Positions 1 through 4,541 of a stretch of DNA of 6,346 bases are shown one piece after another. Within the stretch, counting starts at the first letter, position 1. Each line of letters opens with the position of its first letter. The position numbers and the translations under genes were made by a program. Origin of the DNA: Clostridia bacterium (GTDB lineage: Bacteria > Bacillota > Clostridia > Oscillospirales > CAG-272); the NCBI GenBank assembly GCA_017386965.1, contig JAFOGE010000243.1:1-6346 (forward strand), in the 5' to 3' direction. The notes under the pieces are model-generated. The model was not told the DNA's origin and ran no database searches. It saw only the letters and a list, made by a program, of their open reading frames with translations.

Positions 1-196
1 GAAAACGGTCTACTACGACTGGAGCTCAACGAACCACACGAGAGCCAAGGTCGGACTCTTCACCTATGGCATCACTACTCCGGATTATGCGAAATTCAGT
101 TATTACGGCTCTCCCTTCACCATCAAGAATATCGACGTATTCAACCTGATGAAGGATATTTTGGATAATCCCGAAACCTATAATCCTTACAATTAA
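1..196 (+). CDS. C-terminal end of an unidentified protein, possibly a carbohydrate-active enzyme (5' partial)
   Basis: An open frame enters from the left edge (first full codon at base 2) and ends with TAA at 194-196, giving 64 residues. A perfect terminator starts 7 bases after the stop, which supports a real gene end. The peptide is rich in Tyr, Phe, Asn and Thr and has no membrane segment. The stretch AKVGLFTYGITTPDYAKFSY resembles the 'VGLFa...a.FdYf' strand pair seen near the C-terminus of beta-sandwich (LamG/DUF1349-like) domains attached to secreted glycoside hydrolases such as GH43. This is pattern recall, not a search result. If right, the protein would be an extracellular polysaccharide-degrading enzyme. 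It could equally be another secreted or surface protein. I am confident that it is coding and unsure of its function. Confidence 0.7.
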   Translation, partial: KTVYYDWSSTNHTRAKVGLFTYGITTPDYAKFSYYGSPFTIKNIDVFNLMKDILDNPETYNPYN

Positions 197-202
197 AGCA
201 GT

Positions 203-242
203 GCGCCTCGGATATCGACTGTATCCGAGGCGCGTTTCTTTT
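203..242 (+). terminator. Rho-independent terminator of the first gene
   Basis: A perfect 12-bp stem (203-214 with 222-233) encloses a 7-base loop and is followed by G and TTTCTTTT (235-242). It starts 7 bases after the stop codon of the truncated gene. Confidence 0.9.
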
Positions 243-381
243 GCAGATCAAGGGGAGGGGAAGCACCATCAAGGGCTCTGAACCCGTATTTGCGCCTTCC
301 ATCGGATTTCCTTCTGCGGAGTTGCGCAAATCGTGGCGAATGGCAGGCCATTCGCGAAGGTTCTCGTTGAAATGACCGATC
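243..381. other. Gene-free spacer with a tRNA 3'-end fragment and a short inverted repeat
   Basis: No convincing gene is seen on either strand; the minus-strand frames here have no usable ribosome binding site and run through the hairpins. The spacer holds an imperfect copy of the T-arm/acceptor end of the neighbouring tRNA (266-284), an 8-bp palindrome TTGCGCAA (322-329), and an 8-bp inverted repeat with a 4-base loop (336-343 and 348-355). No function can be assigned. Confidence 0.5.
266..284 (-). repeat. Partial copy of the tRNA 3' end (direct repeat of 429-446)
   Basis: Bases 266-278 match tRNA positions 429-441 exactly (13 bases: CCATCAAGGGCTC). After one extra T, the next five bases (GAACC) match again. 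Orientation is the same as in the tRNA, 163 bp away. The copied part covers the 3' half of the T arm and the start of the acceptor strand. It may be an old attachment-site footprint or the remains of a decayed tandem tRNA. A chance match is possible but not likely at this distance. Confidence 0.5.
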
Positions 382-422
382 AAAACATAAGGAGATACCC
401 GATGGGTATCTCCTTATGTTTT
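382..422 (-). terminator. Hairpin terminator directly after the tRNA
   Basis: A perfect 19-bp inverted repeat (382-400 and 404-422) has a 3-base loop. Read on the minus strand it follows the tRNA directly and ends in TTTT, so it should stop tRNA transcription. Its outermost base (422) is also the last base of the encoded CCA. The symmetry could make it work in both directions. Confidence 0.8.
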
Positions 423-498
423 GGTGGGCCATCAAGGGCTCGAACCTTGGACCGACCGGTTATGAGCCGGTGGCTCTGACCAACTGAGCTAATGGCCC
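422..498 (-). tRNA. tRNA with CAU anticodon, probably tRNA-Ile2 (alternatively elongator tRNA-Met)
   Basis: The minus strand folds into a complete 77-base cloverleaf: acceptor GGGCCAT paired with ATGGCCC, discriminator A and encoded CCA; D arm GCTC/GAGC; anticodon stem ACCGG/CCGGT with loop CTCATAA; five-base variable loop; T arm CAAGG/CCTTG with loop TTCGAGC. The anticodon CAT is at 462-464. A CAU anticodon can mean initiator Met, elongator Met or lysidine-modified Ile (reads AUA). The paired first acceptor base pair (G-C) argues against an initiator. C4-G69 and C5-G68 in the acceptor stem, and the CTCATAA loop, resemble the Ile2 tRNAs of Firmicutes recognised by the lysidine synthetase TilS, so Ile2 is preferred. 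It has its own promoter and terminator and appears to be transcribed alone. Confidence 0.95.
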
Positions 499-517
499 GC
501 ATATCTGCGGCTCTCTT

Positions 518-546
518 ATTATACCGAATAAATCGGGCATTGTCAA
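518..546 (-). promoter_or_regulatory. Consensus sigma-A promoter of the tRNA gene
   Basis: On the minus strand a perfect TTGACA (541-546) and a perfect TATAAT (518-523) are separated by 17 bp. The -10 ends 19 bases before the mature tRNA 5' end, leaving a short leader for RNase P. A perfect match is usual for strongly expressed stable RNA genes. Confidence 0.9.
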
Positions 547-586
547 GTCTTTTTTGGGATCTCCCCGCCAAAAAATGCATTCTTAT

Positions 587-632
587 AAAGAAACGAGAAG
601 GAATACAAAGCTTCCTTCTCGTGTTTCTTTTT
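587..632 (-). terminator. Terminator of the small membrane protein gene
   Basis: The inner stem pairs 594-603 with 612-621. A two-base bulge (622-623) follows, and then 587-593 pairs with 624-630. On the minus strand the hairpin starts a few bases after the stop codon at 638 and runs into TTTCTTTAT. The plus strand also has a T-run after the stem (624-632), so it may act in both directions. Confidence 0.75.
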
Positions 633-637
633 GGGAA

Positions 638-883
638 TCAGTCAGCCAGAACCGAAATTCTGTTACCGGTGATCTCGGTGACCAGGTCGAGGACCCAGAA
701 AATAAAGCTGATGGGAGGGATGATTGCCAGAACGCCTACTACCAGGGTAGTGGTGTTTTTGGTTTCGGTGTAGCGGATGATTCTGTAAATGCCGCCAACG
801 ATTGCACCCAAAATGAGCTGCAGAATGATCTTTACGATCTTGGGCAGATCCTCGTAGGTCTTGGTAAGGCTATTGTTTGCCAT
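638..883 (-). CDS. Small two-helix integral membrane protein of unknown function
   Basis: The gene encodes 81 residues. The ATG at 881-883 is chosen because GGAG lies 9 bases upstream on the minus strand and the promoter (933-961) lies inside any longer reading frame, ruling out the upstream ATG at 1009. A short polar N-terminus is followed by a hydrophobic segment at about residues 14-36 (KIVKIILQLILGAIVGGIY) and a second at about 46-68, which contains a Pro-Pro pair (IIPPISFIFWVLDLV). A polar loop (RYTETKNTTT) joins them and a short charged tail ends ...NRISVLAD. There is no signal peptidase site or catalytic motif. The layout recalls Pmp3/YqaE-type small membrane proteins in general form only; I do not claim homology. 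It is a stand-alone gene with its own promoter and terminator, divergent from spoIIA. Function is unknown. Confidence 0.85.
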   Translation of the reverse strand: MANNSLTKTYEDLPKIVKIILQLILGAIVGGIYRIIRYTETKNTTTLVVGVLAIIPPISFIFWVLDLVTEITGNRISVLAD

Positions 884-932
884 GGGACTGTTCTCCAATC
901 TTATGTATTTGCGAGGAAAATCCTCATAATAT

Positions 933-961
933 AGTATAGCACATCTCCTCCCAAAAATCAA
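933..961 (-). promoter_or_regulatory. Sigma-A promoter of the small membrane protein gene
   Basis: On the minus strand TTGATT (956-961) and TATACT (933-938) are separated by exactly 17 bp. The expected start point is near 926, giving a leader of about 43 bases. A short inverted repeat, GAGGA-AAA-TCCTC (913-925), lies just inside the transcript and could be a weak operator, but its arms are only 5 bp. Confidence 0.8.
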
Positions 962-994
962 GACTTGCGAAAAAAATATTTTTTTACTCCAAAG

Positions 995-1024
995 TATGAC
1001 AACTTTCATGCCGGCGGCTATGTT
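995..1024 (+). promoter_or_regulatory. Weak candidate promoter for the spoIIA operon
   Basis: ATGACA (996-1001) and TATGTT (1019-1024) are separated by 17 bp and match the sigma-A consensus at 5/6 and 4/6 positions. On the opposite strand, 995-1001 reads TGTCATA, one mismatch from the Spo0A-box form TGTCRAA, and overlaps the -35. No sigma-H-like pair (AGGA...GAAT at the right distance) was found by eye. An alternative -10 is TAAAAT at 1024-1029, without a good -35. Low confidence. Confidence 0.3.
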
Positions 1025-1059
1025 AAAATGGGAATAAAAAAGGAAAGGAAAGATAGAGT

Positions 1060-1404
1060 ATGATCAAAAACGGAGGTCTTGTGACCTATGAGAAAAAGAA
1101 TGAAACCCTCTTGATTCATGTTTCCGGCGAGATCGATCATCATAGCGCGGCCATGGTTCGCAAAAGCATTGACGACCGTATCCTTGCGGAGCGACCGGAG
1201 CGAGTTCTTCTGGAGCTCTCCTCTGTGGATTTTATGGATAGCTCCGGACTTGGACTGATCATGGGGCGCTTTGCCCTGGTCAAGCAGTACTGCGGCACGT
1301 TTGCTGTTCTGGATCCGAGCCCTGCGGTGGTTCGTATCATGAAGCTTGCGGGAATGGAACGTATGATATCCGTTCTGCGGACAAAAAACAAAATAGAAGG
1401 CTAA
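1060..1404 (+). CDS. spoIIAA: Anti-sigma-F factor antagonist SpoIIAA
   Basis: A STAS-domain protein of 114 residues, close to the usual length. In the cytoplasm of the sporulating cell, unphosphorylated SpoIIAA binds SpoIIAB and frees sigma-F; SpoIIAB inactivates it by phosphorylating a serine, and the phosphatase SpoIIE restores it. Visible landmarks are the N-terminal strand with GEIDHH (residues 23-28), matching GELDHH of Bacillus SpoIIAA, and the phosphorylation site FMDSSGLGL (58-66), where Ser61 is the expected phosphoserine. The ATG at 1060 has an AGGAAAGG-type site upstream. A GTG at 1081, four bases after GGAGG (1072-1076), gives a 107-residue form and is a serious alternative. First gene of spoIIA; 20 bases separate its stop from the preferred spoIIAB start. 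Confidence 0.95.
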   Translation: MIKNGGLVTYEKKNETLLIHVSGEIDHHSAAMVRKSIDDRILAERPERVLLELSSVDFMDSSGLGLIMGRFALVKQYCGTFAVLDPSPAVVRIMKLAGMERMISVLRTKNKIEG

Positions 1405-1424
1405 AGAAAGGAAGGATGATATCT

Positions 1425-1877
1425 GTGAAGAATCGAGTGGATTTTACAGCCGCGATTGAAAATGAGATGGAGTGGAGGCTCCCTTCGCTTTCCGTCAACG
1501 AAGGGGTTGCGCGTGCGGGGGTGGCTCTTTTTTGCGCCCAGCTCAACCCCACGGCCCTGGAGCTGGCCGATATTAAATGTGCGGTTTCCGAGGCGGTGAC
1601 CAACTGCATCGTTCACGCCTATCGGGACACGGTCGGTGAGATTCGCATTACCGTCAAGCTCTGTGAGGGACGATTGGTCTGCATTGAGATCCGTGACCGC
1701 GGTTGCGGGATCGCCGACGTCAAGCAGGCGCGTGAGCCCCTTTTCACGACCGATTCCGAGGGAGAACGGAGTGGCATGGGCTTTACCGTTATGGAGAGCT
1801 TTTGCGACGAGCTTCGCGTCAGCAGTCGGGAGGGAAGAGGTACGACCGTTACACTTCTTAAGCGCCTACATAAGTAA
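1425..1877 (+). CDS. spoIIAB: Anti-sigma-F factor / serine kinase SpoIIAB
   Basis: A GHKL-fold ATPase of 150 residues. With ATP it holds sigma-F inactive; it also phosphorylates SpoIIAA. Motifs, numbered from the GTG start: N-box SEAVTN (55-60) with the expected general base Glu56 and Mg-binding Asn60; G1 box DRGCGI (91-96); conserved REPLFTT (103-109) before the ATP lid; G2 box RSGMGFTVME (115-124). NEGVAR (25-30) matches the Bacillus NESFAR, whose Arg contacts sigma-F. The GTG at 1425 is preferred because AAGGA (1412-1416) lies 8 bases upstream and translation begins MKN, as in Bacillus SpoIIAB. An ATG at 1416 has only about 3 bases to its site. An internal ATG at 1467 aligns better with the Bacillus length but has no ribosome site. 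The start is the main uncertainty. Confidence 0.95.
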   Translation: MKNRVDFTAAIENEMEWRLPSLSVNEGVARAGVALFCAQLNPTALELADIKCAVSEAVTNCIVHAYRDTVGEIRITVKLCEGRLVCIEIRDRGCGIADVKQAREPLFTTDSEGERSGMGFTVMESFCDELRVSSREGRGTTVTLLKRLHK

Positions 1878-1891
1878 GCCCTTCGGCTTAC
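1874..1891 (+). other. Small stem-loop at the spoIIAB-sigF junction
   Basis: GTAAGCC (1874-1880) and GGCTTAC (1885-1891) form a perfect 7-bp stem with loop CTTC. The stem includes the spoIIAB stop codon (1875-1877) and ends 10 bases before the sigF AGGTGA site. There is no T-run, so it is not an intrinsic terminator. It could tune translation or RNA stability between the two genes, or be incidental. Confidence 0.4.
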
Positions 1892-1915
1892 CGAATCTTG
1901 CATGAGGTGAATTCC

Positions 1916-2650
1916 ATGGATCAAACGTCCATCTATGAAAAAAATTCGGAGCTGCTTTTGCGTGTGCGCGAGGGGGATCCCGAGGCCGAAGCAAAATTGG
2001 TCGAGGAAAATATGGGGCTTGTCCGCAAGGTGGCACGCCGATTCCTGGATCGCGGCACTGAGCTTGAGGATCTGGTGCAGATCGGAACGATCGGAATGAT
2101 CAAGGCCATTCGCTCCTTTTCCTTGGATCGCGGAACCGCCTTTTCTACCTATGCCGTTCCGCTCATCGTTGGAGAGATCCGCCGACATTTGCGTGATGAC
2201 GGTCCGATCAAGGTCAGTCGGATCTATCGGCGGCAGGGGGTATCCCTTCTTTGTGAGCAAAATCGCATCCGAACAGAGGAGGGGCGTGAGGCAGGTGTTG
2301 CAGAGCTGGCAGAGCGTTGCGGAATTGCGGTCGAGGAGGCGGTGATTTCCTTGGATGCCATCTCGCCTGTGGCTTCCTTATCGGATTTCGTTTACGGTGA
2401 GGACAGCGTAACCTATGAGGGCGTCCTTGCCGACGAGGAAAGTGAACGCGAAAGCGAGCGCATCTGTGACCGCGTCGCCTTGGCGCAATCGATCGGACGG
2501 ATGCCGCTTCTTTGGAGGCGGATCGTTTTGCTTCGCTACTACCGCGACCATACCCAGCAGCAGACCGCAGATCTCCTTGGGCTGACACAGGTCAAGGTTT
2601 CCCGAGAGGAAAAGAAGATTCTTGCCTTTTTGCGTCAGGATCTTTCCTAA
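1916..2650 (+). CDS. sigF: RNA polymerase sporulation sigma factor SigF (SpoIIAC)
   Basis: A sigma-70 family factor of 244 residues, slightly shorter than the roughly 255 of Bacillus sigma-F. It directs core polymerase to early forespore genes and is held by SpoIIAB until released. Region 2 spans about residues 28-95: NMGLVRKVARRFLDRG (core binding), DLVQIGTIGMIKAI and FSTYAVPLIVGEIRRHLRDD (-10 recognition), the last being typical of the F/G/B sporulation and stress group. Region 3 follows at about 100-170, and region 4 with the helix-turn-helix at about 211-233 (HTQQQTADLLGLTQVKVSRE). The gene could be confused with sigG, but its place directly after spoIIAA-spoIIAB fixes it as sigF. The ATG at 1916 has AGGTGA 5 bases upstream; an in-frame TTG at 1898 has no such site. 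No terminator follows. Confidence 0.95.
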   Translation: MDQTSIYEKNSELLLRVREGDPEAEAKLVEENMGLVRKVARRFLDRGTELEDLVQIGTIGMIKAIRSFSLDRGTAFSTYAVPLIVGEIRRHLRDDGPIKVSRIYRRQGVSLLCEQNRIRTEEGREAGVAELAERCGIAVEEAVISLDAISPVASLSDFVYGEDSVTYEGVLADEESERESERICDRVALAQSIGRMPLLWRRIVLLRYYRDHTQQQTADLLGLTQVKVSREEKKILAFLRQDLS

Positions 2651-2662
2651 GGCAGTGTATTC

Positions 2663-2691
2663 TTGACAGAGGCTTGGAAGTGTGATATAAT
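2663..2691 (+). promoter_or_regulatory. Perfect consensus promoter of the ribulokinase gene
   Basis: TTGACA (2663-2668) and TATAAT (2686-2691) are separated by exactly 17 bp, with TG one base ahead of the -10 (extended -10). The -35 begins 13 bases after the sigF stop. A small inverted repeat, ATCCA-N7-TGGAT (2694-2710), covers the expected start point and might bind a repressor. No AraR-like or cre-like site was recognised. Confidence 0.9.
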
Positions 2692-2727
2692 GGATCCAAG
2701 AAATCTGGATGGAAGCGGGAAACAAAA

Positions 2728-4377
2728 ATGACCAAGAAGCAATATACCTTAGGTGTGGATTTCGGCACGCTTTCGGCGCGTGCAGTCCTCTTGCGTTTGG
2801 ATGACGGGGTGGAGGTTGCAGAAGCGACTGTTGCCTATCCCCACGGAGTGATGGATCGTGTTTTGCCAAGCGGAAAAAGGCTTCCGCCGCAATTTGCCCT
2901 TCAGTATCCGAACGACTATCTGTTTGCTCTGCGCGAAACGGTAAGAGGGGTTTTGCAAAAGGCTTCCGCAAGTGCGAGCGAAATTGCGGGGATCGGGATT
3001 GATTTTACAGCCTGCACGCTTCTCGCGGTGGACGCTGACGGAAAGCCTCTTTGCGATCGCGAGGCTTTTCTGGACGAGCCTCTTTCCTATGCACTGCTTT
3101 GGAAGCATCATGGTGCACAAGAATATGCGGATCGAATGAATCGCGTAGCCGAAGCGCGCGGAGAGGATTGGCTTCGCTTTATCGGCGGCAAGATTTCCTC
3201 GGAATCCATGTTCCCGAAAATCCTGCAAATTTTGAAGGAGGCCCCTTCGGTCTATGCGGCAGCCGATCGCTTTACCGAGGCCGGGGATTGGATCGTCCGT
3301 CTTTTGACGGGAAAGGATCTCCACAGCCGGAACATTGCCGGCTATAAGGCGCAGTACGTATCGAGTGATTATCCGTCCGAGGAGTATCTTTGCGCCGTTG
3401 ATGCGGGACTGCGTGGATTGGTCGGCACAAAGGTCAGCCGAGAGGTTCGTTCTCTTACGGAGGTGACCTTGCAGGTGAGCGAGGAGGGGGAGACTCTTTC
3501 CGGGTTGGCTAAGGGGACGCCTCTGGCCCTTGCGATGATTGATGCGCAGGCTGCGATCCCCGCCTTGAACGTCACCCGTGCGGGGGAGCTTCTTGCTGTG
3601 ATTGGCACGTCGGCATGCTATATTATTCATTCCAATGAGAGGCATGACGTTCCTTGCGTCTTTGGAGCCGCGAAGGATGCTATCCTCCCCGGCCTTTACA
3701 CCTACGAGGCCGGACAGGCCGGGCTTGGCGATAGCTTTGATTGGTTCGTTCAAAATGCAGTTCCCGCAGAGTACGTTCGGCAGGCATCGGAACAGGGAAT
3801 GGGCATTCATGCCTATCTGCGCGAGAAGGCCGAACGTCTGAAGCCCGGTGAGAGCGGACTTCTGGCTATGGATTGGTTGAATGGGGATCGCTCGCTCAAG
3901 AATGACGGACTTTCCTCTATGATCCTCGGGCTGACGGTGCAAACCCGACCGGAGGAGATCTATCGCGCATTGATCGAGGCCACGGCTTACGGCGCCCGAC
4001 GTATTGCAGAGGATTTTGAGGCAAACGGAATCCCCGTCCGATCGATCTGCGCGACGGGTGGGATCGCCCGAAAGGATCCCATGATGATGCAGATCTATGC
4101 CGACGTTACGGGACGCGAGGTTCGCGTTGGCGGAACAGGGCAGGCGGGAGCGCGCGGAAGTGCGATTCTGGGAGCGGTTGCAGGCGGTATTTTCCGGGAC
4201 CTCGGAGAGGCGGCTCGCTTCTTTGCCATGGAGGATCATGCGATTTACCGTCCAAATCCGAGCGCGAAGGCGGTTTATGATCTTCTGTATCGGGAATACC
4301 GTACCCTCTACGAGCAGTTCGGCAAGGAGGACGGTGTTTTGTGCCGTCTGAACCGCATGCGAAATCAAGATCTTTAA
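2728..4377 (+). CDS. araB: L-ribulokinase (FGGY family)
   Basis: A cytoplasmic sugar kinase of 549 residues (Bacillus AraB is about 560), expected to use ATP to convert L-ribulose to L-ribulose 5-phosphate in the L-arabinose pathway. The N-terminal FGGY domain starts with GVDFGTLSARAV (9-20), and LPSGKRLP, ALQYPNDYL, GIGIDFTACT (88-97) and LWKHH (124-128) closely follow AraB. The C-terminal FGGY domain contains the expected catalytic Asp272 in AMIDAQ (269-274), phosphate loop IGTSACY (292-298), EAGQAGLGDSFDWF (327-340) and nucleotide motif ATGGIARKDP (442-451). Two residues differ from Bacillus AraB: DAQ replaces DAH and SACY replaces STCH. The ATG has only a weak GGGA site 7 bases upstream. 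It has its own promoter and terminator, but no araA, araD or transporter is in view. Another ribulose- or xylulose-type substrate is possible but less likely. Confidence 0.92.
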   Translation: MTKKQYTLGVDFGTLSARAVLLRLDDGVEVAEATVAYPHGVMDRVLPSGKRLPPQFALQYPNDYLFALRETVRGVLQKASASASEIAGIGIDFTACTLLAVDADGKPLCDREAFLDEPLSYALLWKHHGAQEYADRMNRVAEARGEDWLRFIGGKISSESMFPKILQILKEAPSVYAAADRFTEAGDWIVRLLTGKDLHSRNIAGYKAQYVSSDYPSEEYLCAVDAGLRGLVGTKVSREVRSLTEVTLQVSEEGETLSGLAKGTPLALAMIDAQAAIPALNVTRAGELLAVIGTSACYIIHSNERHDVPCVFGAAKDAILPGLYTYEAGQAGLGDSFDWFVQNAVPAEYVRQASEQGMGIHAYLREKAERLKPGESGLLAMDWLNGDRSLKNDGLSSMILGLTVQTRPEEIYRALIEATAYGARRIAEDFEANGIPVRSICATGGIARKDPMMMQIYADVTGREVRVGGTGQAGARGSAILGAVAGGIFRDLGEAARFFAMEDHAIYRPNPSAKAVYDLLYREYRTLYEQFGKEDGVLCRLNRMRNQDL

Positions 4378-4388
4378 GATGGATTCAA

Positions 4389-4429
4389 CGAGAGCCAAAC
4401 GCGAGTAAGCGTTTGGCCCTCGCTTTTTT
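4389..4429 (+). terminator. Terminator of the ribulokinase gene
   Basis: A 14-bp stem with one A-C mismatch pairs 4389-4402 with 4409-4422 around the loop GAGTAA, followed by C and TTTTTT (4424-4429). It begins 11 bases after the araB stop. Confidence 0.93.
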
Positions 4430-4460
4430 GCAGACGGTTGAAGTTTTTTTAGAAAATCTA

Positions 4461-4489
4461 TTGACAAGATGCTAAAAACGTGTTAGAAT
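4461..4489 (+). promoter_or_regulatory. Sigma-A promoter of the TetR-ABC operon
   Basis: A perfect TTGACA (4461-4466) and TAGAAT (4484-4489) are separated by 17 bp. The A/T-rich stretch just upstream (4445-4460) could act as an UP element. The expected start point, near 4496, falls inside the repeat array described separately. Confidence 0.9.
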
Positions 4490-4492
4490 AAA

Positions 4493-4526
4493 GCAACAGA
4501 TGTTGCGCAACAAATGAGGCGTAACA
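4493..4526 (+). promoter_or_regulatory. Probable TetR-family operator: 14-bp-spaced tandem half-sites forming overlapping palindromes
   Basis: GCAACA occurs at 4493 and 4507, with the variant GTAACA at 4521, each 14 bp apart. The inverted form TGTTGC lies at 4501-4506. This creates two overlapping perfect palindromes: GCAACA-GA-TGTTGC (4493-4506) and TGTTGCGCAACA (4501-4512). The array covers the expected transcription start and leader, so a bound dimer would block the promoter. Autoregulation by the adjacent TetR protein is the natural reading, inferred from position and symmetry. Confidence 0.7.
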
Positions 4527-4541
4527 GAAAGGAGGGAACAA

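Noticed and set aside
141..435. Two overlapping 80-codon minus-strand frames between the first gene and the tRNA
   Set aside because: They run through two terminator hairpins and the tRNA fragment, lack ribosome sites and show no protein-like composition.
550..575. TTTTTTGG / CCAAAAAA inverted repeat upstream of the tRNA promoter
   Set aside because: The 8-bp arms are mostly A/T with a 10-base loop; more likely A/T-rich upstream promoter DNA than a terminator or binding site.
884..1009. N-terminal extension of the small membrane protein to an ATG at 1009
   Set aside because: The promoter at 933-961 lies within the extension, so that part would not be transcribed, and the ATG at 881-883 has a proper ribosome site.
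1619..2260. 213-codon minus-strand open frame across spoIIAB and sigF
   Set aside because: It overlaps two well-conserved genes, has no ribosome site, and its translation shows no domain.
2749..4467. 572-codon open frame on the minus strand opposite araB
   Set aside because: It is antisense to a clearly conserved kinase, its start lies beyond the araB terminator without a promoter or ribosome site, and its translation is rich in Arg, Ser and Leu with no recognisable domain. It is a codon-bias shadow.
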